Assembly (NCBI RefSeq): GCF_017873605.1 | Contig: NZ_JAGGKI010000025.1 | Coordinates: forward strand, 1-64,000 | Direction: 5' to 3' | DNA from: Paenibacillus lactis | GTDB lineage: Bacteria > Bacillota > Bacilli > Paenibacillales > Paenibacillaceae | DNA length: 64,000 bases | In this document: piece by piece, positions 23,881 through 32,664 of the stretch | How positions within the stretch are numbered: the first letter of the stretch is position 1 | How the letters are laid out: every line of letters starts with the position of its first letter | Position numbers and translations under genes: made by a program | The notes under the pieces: generated by a model | Told to the model about the DNA's origin: nothing | Databases searched by the model: none | Seen by the model: only the letters and a program-made list of their open reading frames with translations

Positions 23881-24762
23881 ATGAGAAATGCAAGATTAAT
23901 TTATAACCCGACCTCAGGGCGGGAGGAAATGAAGCGAAGATTAGCTGATATTTTGCACCGTCTGGATAGCGCGGGCATTGAAACCTCCTGCCATGCAACA
24001 ACCGGGGAGGGGGATGCGACCCGTGAAGCGGCGGATGCCGTGGAGCGGGGGTACGATCTTGTGATTGCGGCCGGCGGCGACGGCACGCTTAATGAAGTGA
24101 TCAACGGGATGGCGGGAAGGGATAACCTGCCGCCGCTTGGTATTTTTCCGCTGGGGACAACGAATGATTTCGCCCGTGCGCTCGGCATCTCGAGGAACTG
24201 GGAGGAGTACTGCGACCTGGTGATCCGGGGCGAGACCCGCCCGATCGATGTCGGCAAGGCGAATGACCGCTACTTCATTAATATCGCCGGGGGCGGTACG
24301 CTGACGGAGCTTACGTATGAGGTGCCTAGCAAGCTGAAGACGATGATCGGGCAGCTGGCGTATTATTTGAAGGGGATCGAGAAAATGGTCAGCCTTACGC
24401 CGCAGGAGCTCATCATCCAAGCCAGCGGGCAGGAGATCATTCATGACGAGTTCATGGTGTTCCTCATTGCCAACAGCAACTCGGTCGGCGGCTTCGACAA
24501 GCTCGCACCGGGCGCCAGCATCGATGACGGCCTGTTCGACGTCATTGCCCTGCGCAAGTGCAACCTGGCGGAGTTCGTGCGTGTAGCCACGCTCGCGCTG
24601 CGCGGCGAGCATGTGAATGACAAGAAGGTGTTGCATTTCCGCACCGACTACATGGAGGTTACGTCACCGGGACAGGTGCAGCTGAACCTGGACGGCGAGT
24701 TTGGCGGCATGCTGCCGGGCACGTTCCGGATTTTGCCGCAGCATCTGCGAATTTTTGCTTGA
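23881..24762 (+). CDS. dagK: Diacylglycerol kinase (DagK/YerQ)
   Basis: A 293-residue soluble lipid kinase: nucleotide-binding ARLIYNPTSGREEMKRRL, VIAAGGDGTLNEVINGM with the GGDGT catalytic motif, PLGTTNDFARALGI, and a C-terminal DG-binding domain ending QVQLNLDGEFGGMLPGTF. It phosphorylates diacylglycerol released during lipoteichoic acid synthesis back to phosphatidate. A GTAGGTGG site precedes the ATG. It follows the CbiX-like gene by 18 bp and precedes the rRNA methyltransferase, the same dagK-rlmD neighbourhood found in B. subtilis. Confidence 0.94.
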   Translation: MRNARLIYNPTSGREEMKRRLADILHRLDSAGIETSCHATTGEGDATREAADAVERGYDLVIAAGGDGTLNEVINGMAGRDNLPPLGIFPLGTTNDFARALGISRNWEEYCDLVIRGETRPIDVGKANDRYFINIAGGGTLTELTYEVPSKLKTMIGQLAYYLKGIEKMVSLTPQELIIQASGQEIIHDEFMVFLIANSNSVGGFDKLAPGASIDDGLFDVIALRKCNLAEFVRVATLALRGEHVNDKKVLHFRTDYMEVTSPGQVQLNLDGEFGGMLPGTFRILPQHLRIFA

Positions 24763-25014
24763 TGCCGGTAGGTAGTGGTGCAGGGTGGGCTTTAAGGAGC
24801 CTGGTTAAGGACTGGCGGGACGGTAGACGTTAAATGAATGAAAGCAAGAGATGGCGAGACATTTGTCGTTGAGTGAATGGCGTAAGCGGCGCATGATGTT
24901 CGTGCCCGGGTCTGTGCGGTCTTGTGCGGATGCTAGCCGGATGCTTTAGCCGATTCAGCGCATCCGTCTCCCGGCTCTTGTAAGTAAATGATTGGATTTT
25001 GCAGGCGATGCCGA

Positions 25015-25090
25015 TTGAATATGGAAGGAAGCTCCCGTATAATGATGGACGGAGCTTTCGCAGGCAAGCTCCCTTGGGGGAGCTTTTTGT
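25015..25090 (+). promoter_or_regulatory. Promoter and short attenuator-like leader before rlmD
   Basis: TTGAAT (25015-25020), 17 nt, TATAAT (25038-25043). Just after the start site GGAGCTT (25051-25057) can pair with AAGCTCC (25066-25072), while AAGCTCCC (25066-25073) can instead pair with GGGAGCTT (25078-25085) followed by TTTTGTTG, a terminator. The two share a strand and exclude each other. The preceding part of the gap (24763-25014) shows nothing. Confidence 0.6.
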
Positions 25091-25247
25091 TGTATCCGGG
25101 AAGAAGCTGCTCGTTCGGCAATCTCATGGGTCTCCCCCATGGGAGATATTATGGATGCCGGGCGATATGGGAATAGATGAAGAAGACGAGTAACCGTACG
25201 TATAGATCGATATAGAAGCTAAAGCGGAAAGAAGTGAATGTCACATC

Positions 25248-26924
25248 ATGAACAAGAAGCGCAGCAGGCGCGATTCGCGCCGCAGCAGCAAGCCGGCCGC
25301 AGCCTCCGCGGCCATCGCCGATCTGCCGGTGGCGAAGAATGACGAGGTTATCCTCGAGATTATCGGGATGACCCATGACGGCGAGGGCGTCGGCCGCGTC
25401 GAAGGATATACGCTGTTCGTGCAGGGAGCTTTGCCGGGCGAGAAGGTCCGGGCGAAGGTGCTCAAGACGAAGAAGCAGTACGGATATGCCAAGCTGCTGG
25501 AGCTTGTCGAGCGCAGCCAGCACCGGATCGCTCCGCCTTGCCCGATCTATGACCAGTGCGGCGGCTGCCAGCTGCAGCATATGGATTACACCGCACAGCT
25601 GGAATGGAAGCGGCAGCTTGTGATCGACAATCTGGAGCGGATCGGGAAGCTGCGGGTGGTGCGCGAGGGGAGCGGAGTTGAAGGAGCTTCCCCAGCAGCG
25701 GGTGGCATGAGTGGACAGGCTGATGCCGCGACTGCAGGTCAAAACGCGTCGGATCGCGAAGCTCAAGTCAGCGGCGAGCACCGAAACACCGGGCTTCATC
25801 AAGAGCCGGGCGCCGGCAACATCAGCGGCACCGGACTCCATGATGAACCAGGCGCAGACTTCGGCACTGGACTACATCAAGAGCCGGAAGCAGGCATCAT
25901 CGTCCGTCCGACGCTCGGCATGAACGAGCCTTGGCGCTACCGCAACAAGTCCCAGGTGCCGATCGGCGTGACCGAGGGCGGCCTCGTCGGGGGCTTTTAC
26001 GCCCGCGGCAGCCACCGGATCGTCGATATGGAGACCTGTCTGATCCAGCATGAACAGAACGACGAAGTGGTGCGCCGCGTTAAGGCCATCGGCCGCCGGC
26101 TCGGCATTACCGCTTACGATGAAGAGAGCGGACAAGGCCTGCTGCGCCATGTCGTGGTGAAGATCGGCTTTGCCACCGGCGAAATGATGATCGTGCTCGT
26201 CACGAACGGCGAACGCATCCCGCGTATGAACGAGTGGATCACGGCGATTCGCGAGGAATTGCCGGCTGTCGTCAGCGTCTGCCAAAATATCAACACACGG
26301 AAGACGAACGTGATTTTTGGGGATGTGACTCGCGTCCTGTGGGGACGTGAAGTCATCCATGACTATATCGGCGACGTGAAATTTGCCATTTCCGCACGCT
26401 CGTTCTACCAGGTCAACCCGGCTCAGACGGAAGTGTTGTACGGGAAGACGGTGGAGTATGCGGGGTTAACCGGGGAGGAAACCGTCATCGATGCTTATTG
26501 CGGTATCGGGACGATCTCCCTGTTCTTGGCCCAGCATGCCAAGAAGGTGTACGGCGTCGAGATCGTGAAGGAAGCGATCGAGGATGCGCGCGCCAACGCG
26601 GAGCTCAACGGCATGGCGCATGTCGAGTTCGAGGTCGGCGCCTCTGAGGACGTCATCCCGCGCTGGAAAGAGCAGGGCATCGAGGCCGACGTCATCGTCG
26701 TCGACCCGCCGCGCAAGGGCTGCGATCCGCGTCTCTTGGAGACGATTCTTCAGATGAAGCCGGAGCGGGTTGTTTATGTGAGCTGTAACCCGTCGACATT
26801 GGCAAGGGATCTGCGGGTACTGGAGGATGGCGGATACCGGACGGTAGAGGTTACGCCGGTGGATATGTTCCCGCATACGGTGCATGTGGAGTGTGTGGCG
26901 TTGTTGGTGCGAAAGGACAATTAA
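25248..26924 (+). CDS. rlmD: 23S rRNA (uracil-5-)-methyltransferase, RlmD/RumA family
   Basis: A 558-residue TrmA-superfamily methyltransferase that makes m5U in 23S rRNA (B. subtilis RlmCD/YefA type). In order: basic N-terminus, TRAM domain (about 30-88), Fe-S cysteines CPIYDQCGGCQ, the SAM-binding domain, QVNPAQTEVLYGKTVEYAG, DPPRKGCDPRLL, and the catalytic YVSCNPSTLARDL. The usual length is about 455; the surplus is an insertion at about residues 139-215, directly after the Fe-S region, with three copies of TGLHQEPGA-like sequence. The start follows GGAAAGAAGTG. Neighbouring dagK matches B. subtilis order. Confidence 0.92.
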   Translation: MNKKRSRRDSRRSSKPAAASAAIADLPVAKNDEVILEIIGMTHDGEGVGRVEGYTLFVQGALPGEKVRAKVLKTKKQYGYAKLLELVERSQHRIAPPCPIYDQCGGCQLQHMDYTAQLEWKRQLVIDNLERIGKLRVVREGSGVEGASPAAGGMSGQADAATAGQNASDREAQVSGEHRNTGLHQEPGAGNISGTGLHDEPGADFGTGLHQEPEAGIIVRPTLGMNEPWRYRNKSQVPIGVTEGGLVGGFYARGSHRIVDMETCLIQHEQNDEVVRRVKAIGRRLGITAYDEESGQGLLRHVVVKIGFATGEMMIVLVTNGERIPRMNEWITAIREELPAVVSVCQNINTRKTNVIFGDVTRVLWGREVIHDYIGDVKFAISARSFYQVNPAQTEVLYGKTVEYAGLTGEETVIDAYCGIGTISLFLAQHAKKVYGVEIVKEAIEDARANAELNGMAHVEFEVGASEDVIPRWKEQGIEADVIVVDPPRKGCDPRLLETILQMKPERVVYVSCNPSTLARDLRVLEDGGYRTVEVTPVDMFPHTVHVECVALLVRKDN

Positions 26925-26951
26925 TTCGGAGATGTATTGGCGGGAATAGTA

Positions 26952-26980
26952 AAGAGGGGCGACCAAGCCCCTCTTTTTTT
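26952..26980 (+). terminator. Rho-independent terminator after rlmD
   Basis: AAGAGGGGC pairs with GCCCCTCTT across a 6-nt loop and is followed by a long T-run. Confidence 0.9.
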
Positions 26981-27058
26981 TCTTCCGAAATTGTATTGCA
27001 AGTTTGACTGGTAAATTTTATTATATGAGTTCTTCCCTATTATTTTTGGAGGTGTTTT

Positions 27059-27847
27059 ATGAGTATTAAATGGTTTAATCCGAAAACACATACGGATTGG
27101 GTGCGTCCCCATTCAATCGAGTGGTATGCTCAATTAGGAAGATTAACAGGACAGTATTCGTATTCTTGGAAATCGACCATTACTGAGCCCAATGGTGAAT
27201 TGATTTTCACTAATGAAGTGTCTCAGATGGTTCCGGGCAAGAAGGTACTGGATATTGGCTGTGGGCACGGTGAGTTTGCCTTACAATGGAGCCCGGTCGT
27301 AAAGCATATTGTTGGTATAGATATAACGAGTGACTTCATCAAGCAGGGAAATGATGCAGGTCGGCACAATGTAACCTTTATAACGGCAAACACGAAAGAC
27401 AAGCTGCCTTTTGAAGACGAGGAATTTGACTGTGCATATAACCGTAGAGGACCTACCTCAGCTTACCTTGACGTAAAGAGAGTCATTAAACAGGGTGGGA
27501 AACTCATCGCTCTTCACCCCGGTGATCATATTACATCGGAGTTGTCAGAGTTATTTCCTGATTTTTTTGAACCTTCTCCCTCAGGTACTCCTATACTCGA
27601 TAATATAAAGCAAAGATTACAAGAGGGAGGACTAGAGAATGCTAAGATTGAAACGGTAAGAAGCCTTGAATACCTGCATGAACCAATTGACGTAATTAGA
27701 ATGAGTCTTTTCGGTCAAAAACCTTCCGTATTTGAATCGGTAATTCAGCAGTCTATGTCGGAGATAACAAGGATATTTGAAAAGAACGCAACGGACAAAG
27801 GCTTACCCACAACCTTTGAACGCTACATCGTTCGTGTGACGGTCTAA
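27059..27847 (+). CDS. SAM-dependent methyltransferase (class I)
   Basis: A 262-residue protein with the Rossmann methyltransferase signature LDIGCGHGEFAL (motif I, about residue 63), GIDITSDFIKQG (motif II) and LPFEDEEFDCAYNRRGPTS (motif IV region). A helical tail follows. The ATG lies 8 nt after GGAGGTG. The base composition is more AT-rich than its neighbours and the gene stands alone between rlmD and the cation transporter, consistent with lateral acquisition. The methyl acceptor is unknown. Confidence 0.8.
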   Translation: MSIKWFNPKTHTDWVRPHSIEWYAQLGRLTGQYSYSWKSTITEPNGELIFTNEVSQMVPGKKVLDIGCGHGEFALQWSPVVKHIVGIDITSDFIKQGNDAGRHNVTFITANTKDKLPFEDEEFDCAYNRRGPTSAYLDVKRVIKQGGKLIALHPGDHITSELSELFPDFFEPSPSGTPILDNIKQRLQEGGLENAKIETVRSLEYLHEPIDVIRMSLFGQKPSVFESVIQQSMSEITRIFEKNATDKGLPTTFERYIVRVTV

Positions 27848-27972
27848 AGATTATTGCTGTGGGACAACATCTAGAGAAAATTTCTCGCGTATAATTACTG
27901 GCCTAAACTTCCACTATAGCCGACAATGAATCCTGCTAGGCACACCATCTCCATCCCCTCGTATTAACCAGT

Positions 27973-28000
27973 AAAAGGCTGAGGGCGGATTTAGTCAGCC
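27973..28000 (-). terminator. Probable terminator after the CDF transporter
   Basis: On the minus strand GGCTGA pairs with TCAGCC and is followed by TTTTAC, 46 bp after the transporter stop. The stem is only 6 bp, so this is a moderate call. Confidence 0.5.
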
Positions 28001-28045
28001 GCCCCTAGCACAGTTGTTATAAAGTTGCTCAGTTCGGCCGGTCCA

Positions 28046-29008
28046 TTAAACTTTTAGCTCACCATGCTGGAGCTGTCCATTTTCCACCTGGATGGTGGTA
28101 TGGGTAATGTTGAATTTTTCTTCAATTACTCGGACGGCCTGCTGTAGCACGGTCTGATGGTCTGTGTTGTCTTCGATCACAAGGTGGCAGCTTAAGGAAT
28201 TCAGTCCTGAAGTGATCGTCCAAATATGGAGATCATGCACATCCACAACCTCATCGACCTCCATCAACGCCTCGCGTACTTTTGCCGAATCGATGCCTGC
28301 CGGTGTTCCCTCCATCAGGATATGGACCGCATTGGCGATGACCCCCCAGGCGCTTTTCAAAATGAGCAGGGAGACAAGCACGCTGATAATAGGATCAGCG
28401 ACGTACCAGGAGGTCAGGCTCATAATCAGTCCGGCCGCGATGGCGCCTACAGAACCGAGCGCGTCACCAAGAACATGAAGATAGGCGCTGCGGATATTGA
28501 TATTTTCTTTGACATCGCTTTTTCTCATCAGGAACCAGGCACTGAGCAAATTGGCAAACAGTCCGATAAAGGAGATCGCCATCATGGGGCCGCTGGCTAC
28601 GGTCGGAGGTTCAAAGAATCGTCCATAGGCTTCCCAAATGATAGAACCGGCAACGACAAACAATGCAGCACCGTTCAGTAAGGCAGCCAATATTTCGAAC
28701 CGGTGAAAACCGTAGGATTTCCGCGCCGATGGGGCTTTGGCCGACAGAAACATGGCTGCAAGGCTTAATGCAAGTGCGCCGGCATCGCTAAGCATATGGC
28801 CTGAGTCTGATAGCAGGGCAAGGCTGTTCGTAATCAATCCGCCGAAAAATTCCAAAAACATGATACCGGTTGTGATGATCAGGGCGATGGTCAGGCCCTT
28901 TTTGTTATTTGGCATGTGGGCATGCGCGTGACCGTGATGTCCATGGCTGTGATCATGCCCGTGATCATGATGATCATGGGTGGAATGCGGATGGCTGGAA
29001 TGGCTCAT
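28046..29008 (-). CDS. Cation diffusion facilitator (CzcD-like Zn/Co/Cd exporter)
   Basis: A 320-residue CDF exporter. The N-terminus is an extended His-rich metal-binding stretch (HDHHDHGHDHSHGHHGHAHAH, about residues 11-31), then six TM helices with the conserved SLALLSDSGHMLSDAGALAL and HVLGDALGSVGAI (HxxxD pairs of the transport site), and a C-terminal cytoplasmic domain. It exports Zn2+, Co2+ or Cd2+ in exchange for protons. The ATG at 29008 lies 7 nt after GAGGAGG. A 20-bp CzrA-like palindrome sits 17 bp upstream, so metal-induced expression is likely. Confidence 0.92.
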   Translation of the reverse strand: MSHSSHPHSTHDHHDHGHDHSHGHHGHAHAHMPNNKKGLTIALIITTGIMFLEFFGGLITNSLALLSDSGHMLSDAGALALSLAAMFLSAKAPSARKSYGFHRFEILAALLNGAALFVVAGSIIWEAYGRFFEPPTVASGPMMAISFIGLFANLLSAWFLMRKSDVKENINIRSAYLHVLGDALGSVGAIAAGLIMSLTSWYVADPIISVLVSLLILKSAWGVIANAVHILMEGTPAGIDSAKVREALMEVDEVVDVHDLHIWTITSGLNSLSCHLVIEDNTDHQTVLQQAVRVIEEKFNITHTTIQVENGQLQHGELKV

Positions 29009-29025
29009 AACGTTTACCTCCTCGT

Positions 29026-29045
29026 ATATGAACAATTGCTCATAT
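29026..29045 (-). promoter_or_regulatory. CzrA/ArsR-type operator
   Basis: ATATGAACAATTGCTCATAT is a 20-bp palindrome with one mismatch, closely matching the CzrA/ArsR-SmtB consensus (TATGAA ... TTCATA) before metal exporters. Its position just ahead of the exporter ribosome site fits repression released by Zn2+ or Cd2+. Confidence 0.75.
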
Positions 29046-29314
29046 ATTCTTATGAGATGATCATACACTCATTTTCCGACTGACGCAAGCCTTTTTTTGA
29101 CATGTTGCGAAAAGCGAAGTAACGCGAAAAAATTTACATATCCGATACATGTAAGGCTGGGATGATACATCTGTCCGATACCGTTTGAACCGTGAGAGGT
29201 ATCCTCATGAGAATTTGAAAAAGGGAGGGCGGGAGGCGCGACCGATAGCGAAGGAAAGGAGCTGGCTGCAGCACAACGTGGAGAGATCGCTTATTTTACG
29301 AAGTCTGTCCCCCG

Positions 29315-29585
29315 GTTATCCAAAAACTCTCAGCAGGTGTATGCCGGGGATTACAACATGGATATGCGAGTATCCTCCCCGCGATGAGATCAGTGAATTG
29401 GCAGGCATGTTTAAGAAGATGTGCAGAGGATCAGGGAGCAAATCCGTATCATTGAACAGAAACGAGATGCATTAAAGAAAGCTCAGGCACAAAACAAAGT
29501 GTTTTTCGCTAATGCTGCGCACGAGATGAATCCTCCGTTAACAACGCTCATAGGTTACGCCCAGATTATAAAGAAAAAGGGATAG
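29315..29585 (+). pseudogene. Remnant of a sensor histidine kinase (HAMP-HisKA)
   Basis: Fragments of one protein appear in shifting frames: KLSAG, then YAGDYNMDMRVSSPR, then RDEISELAGMFKKM (HAMP), then IIEQKRDALKKAQ and NKVFFANAAHEMNPPLTTL (HisKA box with the phospho-acceptor His), ending at a stop at 29583. At least two frameshifts break the reading frame, the signal domain is missing and no ATPase domain follows. The partner response regulator is absent. Upstream (29046-29314) no intact gene was seen. Confidence 0.8.
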
Positions 29586-29622
29586 AGTCATCAGAATACC
29601 TTCTGAAACTCTATCCTTTTTT
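29581..29622 (+). terminator. Rho-independent terminator after the kinase remnant
   Basis: GATAGAGT pairs with ACTCTATC, with inner TCAGAA/TTCTGA, followed by CTTTTTTA. It overlaps the remnant stop codon. Confidence 0.85.
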
Positions 29623-29641
29623 ACAAAGGAACGATTATTTC

Positions 29642-30622
29642 TCACAACAATAACTCCATGGCTGTGCGTTCTTTATCCGCAATCTCGAGCAAGAGATTGG
29701 ATGCCTGCTGTAGCTCCTGGTGGTTACCCGTTCTTCCCGCACGGTCGATTGATGCTGAGACACTGACCCACATTGGAGCGATTTCCGTAAACAAAAGATA
29801 GGCTTGCTCGATTCTCGGGTCTGCTAATTGATCGGCACATTCTTTCAAATAATCCCGATACAGATTCCGAAACAAAGCGCCGCCGGTTCCCGCACGCTCC
29901 ATCAGCAAGGCGGTCAGGCATAAATCATGTTCGAAATTTCCGCTGCGGGAAGGCCACTTCAGGATCTCTTTGCTCATTTTCACGATGCCTTTATTCCCGA
30001 TATTGCGTATGGGCGGGTTCAGATAGTCCTGCGCATTCTTGGTCAAGGATTGGCGTAATGCGGGAGCGAGCGGAGGTAAGGCGTCAATCGGCTCGAGCGT
30101 AAAGGAACGATTCCGGGAACTCATGGGTCCTTTTGCATTTCTGGCTTCAGCCAAGCTTGTCAAACGCGTCTTCACCAGACTGCCCTGTTGTCCGGTATCC
30201 GCCATATAGGCGTATTCGTCATCCATACCGTATAGGACCGCATAGTGACCGGCAAAGTGCACTTTGCTCGTGAAATAGTCCAAGTAATAGGAATCCAATT
30301 TCAGCCCGACCGGAATCCCGCGTTCGATACAGCCCCGTACGTTCCGCCACGCTTTATCGACGGAGGACGTTTCTTGAACGTTAACGGTCAAACGCAGCAT
30401 GTCGGCGAGGTTGGCCGTCAACTGATCCACTTTCACTCTTCCGCCGATGAACGGAAAATCCATTCCCTTCGAGTCCCAATAAATGAATCCGAGCCCTTGT
30501 CCGAGTCCGAACAGCATCGGCTCCGACAGCTGGACTCCCGCAAACTGCATTAAATTGCCCATGGCAGTCGTTTCGCAATGTTCGCCTGGGTAAGAAACGA
30601 AACCTTCAATGATTGTGGTCAT
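29642..30622 (-). CDS. BtrH-like protein with C-terminal DUF4872
   Basis: A 326-residue protein with an N-terminal BtrH-type papain-like domain (about 1-130): GEHCETTAMGNLMQF holds a candidate nucleophile Cys, HFAGHYAVLYGMDD the His, and YMADTGQQG the Asp. The helical C-terminal half (about 170-326) fits DUF4872. In butirosin synthesis BtrH is an acyltransferase from a carrier protein to an amine, and relatives occur in peptide and amide modification clusters; here there is no carrier or synthase gene. The start at 30622 follows AAGGAGA and overlaps the upstream PadR gene by 17 bp, so the two are one unit. Function unknown, but the PadR pairing suggests induced expression. Confidence 0.78.
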   Translation of the reverse strand: MTTIIEGFVSYPGEHCETTAMGNLMQFAGVQLSEPMLFGLGQGLGFIYWDSKGMDFPFIGGRVKVDQLTANLADMLRLTVNVQETSSVDKAWRNVRGCIERGIPVGLKLDSYYLDYFTSKVHFAGHYAVLYGMDDEYAYMADTGQQGSLVKTRLTSLAEARNAKGPMSSRNRSFTLEPIDALPPLAPALRQSLTKNAQDYLNPPIRNIGNKGIVKMSKEILKWPSRSGNFEHDLCLTALLMERAGTGGALFRNLYRDYLKECADQLADPRIEQAYLLFTEIAPMWVSVSASIDRAGRTGNHQELQQASNLLLEIADKERTAMELLL

Positions 30623-31178
30623 CTTCCCTGGTCTCCTTCGACAATTCATTAATTAGACTGGCAACGAACGCTTGCTCACTCTCTATCAGCCTGAGCGGAT
30701 GCAAGAACAGCGCCCTTACGTGTAGCGGCAATCGAACGCCGCCTTGGGATTCGAATTTTTGCCGTATGCCTTCTGAAGCCTCCCGAAGAAAATCCAACCT
30801 TTTACGCAATGCAGCTATGGCCATGTCGTTCCCGATAAAAGGCATAGCGGCCAAAGCGAGATCGAAGCGGTTGTCGCGCTCACGTGCTGACGAAAGACTG
30901 TCAAGGATCTCATCTTTCAGCTGGGCCATGCCGGCTTCGGTGAGGACATATCGGGTCGGCGTTGGTCCCTTGCCGGACTTTCCATCGGATTCCTCGGATG
31001 CAATCCATCCTTTATCGCTCAGCTTCTTCAGTCCGACGTAAATCGATGTCGTGCCGATGTTCGCCCATTCCCGATAGCCTCGTTGATCGACTAATTTCTT
31101 AATATCGTAGCCCGAAGCTTGACGACATTCTGCGATCATTTGCAGCAGCATGAATTCGACATTGGAAATAGGGTGCAT
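30606..31178 (-). CDS. PadR-family regulator, long (Vir) subfamily
   Basis: A 190-residue PadR protein: winged helix NVEFMLLQMIAECRQASGYDI, then NIGTTSIYVGLKKLSDKGWI and PTPTRYVLTEAGMAQL, followed by a long helical C-terminal effector/dimerisation domain (about 90-190) typical of PadR-Vir members. The ATG at 31178 follows AAGGGGG; an earlier frame start has no site. It overlaps the BtrH-like gene and should control it. A long inverted repeat at 31200-31233 is a probable operator. Confidence 0.85.
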   Translation of the reverse strand: MHPISNVEFMLLQMIAECRQASGYDIKKLVDQRGYREWANIGTTSIYVGLKKLSDKGWIASEESDGKSGKGPTPTRYVLTEAGMAQLKDEILDSLSSARERDNRFDLALAAMPFIGNDMAIAALRKRLDFLREASEGIRQKFESQGGVRLPLHVRALFLHPLRLIESEQAFVASLINELSKETREDDHNH

Positions 31179-31199
31179 GAAGAACCCCCTTAAATTTAT

Positions 31200-31233
31200 T
31201 ATTTCACATATGTAATATAACACCAGTGAAATA
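31200..31233 (-). promoter_or_regulatory. Candidate PadR operator
   Basis: TATTTCAC (31200-31207) and GTGAAATA (31226-31233) are perfect inverted arms 18 bp apart, lying 22 bp before the PadR start. The position fits autorepression. Nothing else was recognised between 31234 and 31503 apart from the ribosome site of the next gene. Confidence 0.5.
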
Positions 31234-31503
31234 TAAGTTCAATAACGGGTTCTATGGAGGCGCGTACGGCTGGTCAGAGTTGACCAACAGCACATTCGAA
31301 AGGGGGAGGCACTCATCTTGTAGACTTGTACCGATCTCATGTGGGAAGAGTTATTGGCCTTTTTTTAGAAAAGGCGATATTTCTGGGAAAAGTTATTTTA
31401 TAATTTAGACATCATCGAGGTGCTAATGGTACTACAAAAAGTATATTTATAAATTTTGCGAAATCCAGAAGTAACAATTTGGGCGAAACGGGGTAGGAAC
31501 AAA

Positions 31504-32460
31504 ATGGCAGATTTCCATCATAACTTTCATTTATTTTTCGACGAATTCGGGCTGCGGCAGCAAAGTACAAAGGGGTCGGAAATGACGATGAATACGCCGA
31601 TCGGAGATGGAAGCATTCGTCGACTCGTTCCTCGCCCCGATCTCGAGATCGTGTTTGAAGAGCTGATGTTCCATGGCGATTTTCTCATGCCGCTAGCCAC
31701 AACAACGCCAATGGTTGAGCTTCACTATTGTTTGCAAGGAACGAGGGTTATTCATGTCGAACGAAATCAGTACGAATTTGTTCCCGGGACGTGTGCGCTT
31801 CAACTCATCGACGAAGGGAAAGCGCTGTTTGAATTTACCGGAAATCAGCCTTATCAGGCACTATCAGTCGGGATTCCCGTTTCGACCTTCCATCATTACA
31901 TGGAGGATATCTCGGGTGCCAGGCATCTTCATTTTTCCAGCCTTCTCGGGAGAAAGCCTTTCCGCCTTTTTGATGAGCCCATCGATCCCGCGTCTGCCGT
32001 AATTATTAAACGCTTGTCTCAGTCTGTGCAAACAGGCAGCATGAAGAACTTGGAACTGGAGTGCAATGTGCTGGAGCTCCTGTCATCGGCCTTTCAGTCA
32101 TTTCTTACCGAGCCGAAGACTCCGAGACTATCTAGCATTGAAAGGCAAAAAATACAGCGGGCGCGCGATATTATGTTGGAACGAATGGCGAATCCCCCCT
32201 CGCTGGTCGAACTGTCCCGTATGATCGGCCTGAACGATAACAAATTAAAAGTTGGCTTTAAAGAACTATACGGAACGACCGTATTTGGTTATTTGAGGGA
32301 AAAACGACTGGAAAAAGCCTTTCTCCTTTTGCAGCAAGGAGACTTGAATGTGACTGAAACGTCGCTTTCGGTAGGCTACTCCAACCCCAGTTACTTTACT
32401 GAGGCATTTCGGGAAAAGTACGGCGTAAATCCCGGAAACCTGCTTAGACGTTCATTTTGA
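31504..32460 (+). CDS. AraC-family regulator, PchR-like
   Basis: A 318-residue regulator with a long N-terminal sensing domain (about 1-200) and a C-terminal AraC HTH pair: IGLNDNKLKVGFKELYGTTVFGYLREKRLEKAFLLL, then VTETSLSVGYSNPSYFTEAFREKYGVNPG. The NKLKVGFKELYGTTVFGYL wording is characteristic of PchR/YbtA-type activators of siderophore uptake. It lies just before two fused ABC half-transporters resembling YbtP/YbtQ and IrtA/IrtB. The ATG at 31504 follows GTAGGAAC. A clear Fur box was not seen. Confidence 0.85.
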   Translation: MADFHHNFHLFFDEFGLRQQSTKGSEMTMNTPIGDGSIRRLVPRPDLEIVFEELMFHGDFLMPLATTTPMVELHYCLQGTRVIHVERNQYEFVPGTCALQLIDEGKALFEFTGNQPYQALSVGIPVSTFHHYMEDISGARHLHFSSLLGRKPFRLFDEPIDPASAVIIKRLSQSVQTGSMKNLELECNVLELLSSAFQSFLTEPKTPRLSSIERQKIQRARDIMLERMANPPSLVELSRMIGLNDNKLKVGFKELYGTTVFGYLREKRLEKAFLLLQQGDLNVTETSLSVGYSNPSYFTEAFREKYGVNPGNLLRRSF

Positions 32461-32496
32461 TTTGTAGCATGGAATTCATGAACAATTGTTTTATGG

Positions 32497-32525
32497 AAAG
32501 GCTGTTCTTCGGAGCAGTCTTTTTG
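32497..32525 (+). terminator. Rho-independent terminator after the AraC gene
   Basis: AAAGGCTG pairs with CAGTCTTT (one G-T pair) across a 10-nt loop, followed by TTTG. It suggests the ABC genes have their own promoter, though none was clear. Confidence 0.65.
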
Positions 32526-32664
32526 TTTTGGACCGATGGCTCCCTGTAACCGCGAAAATACTCCGTCTACTGGTAGAGAAGGAAACGATTCGACTGTACG
32601 CTAAGGATTATGGAGTTTGTTTAAATACAACATACAATAAAACTCGAAAGGTCGAGGGAGAGCT

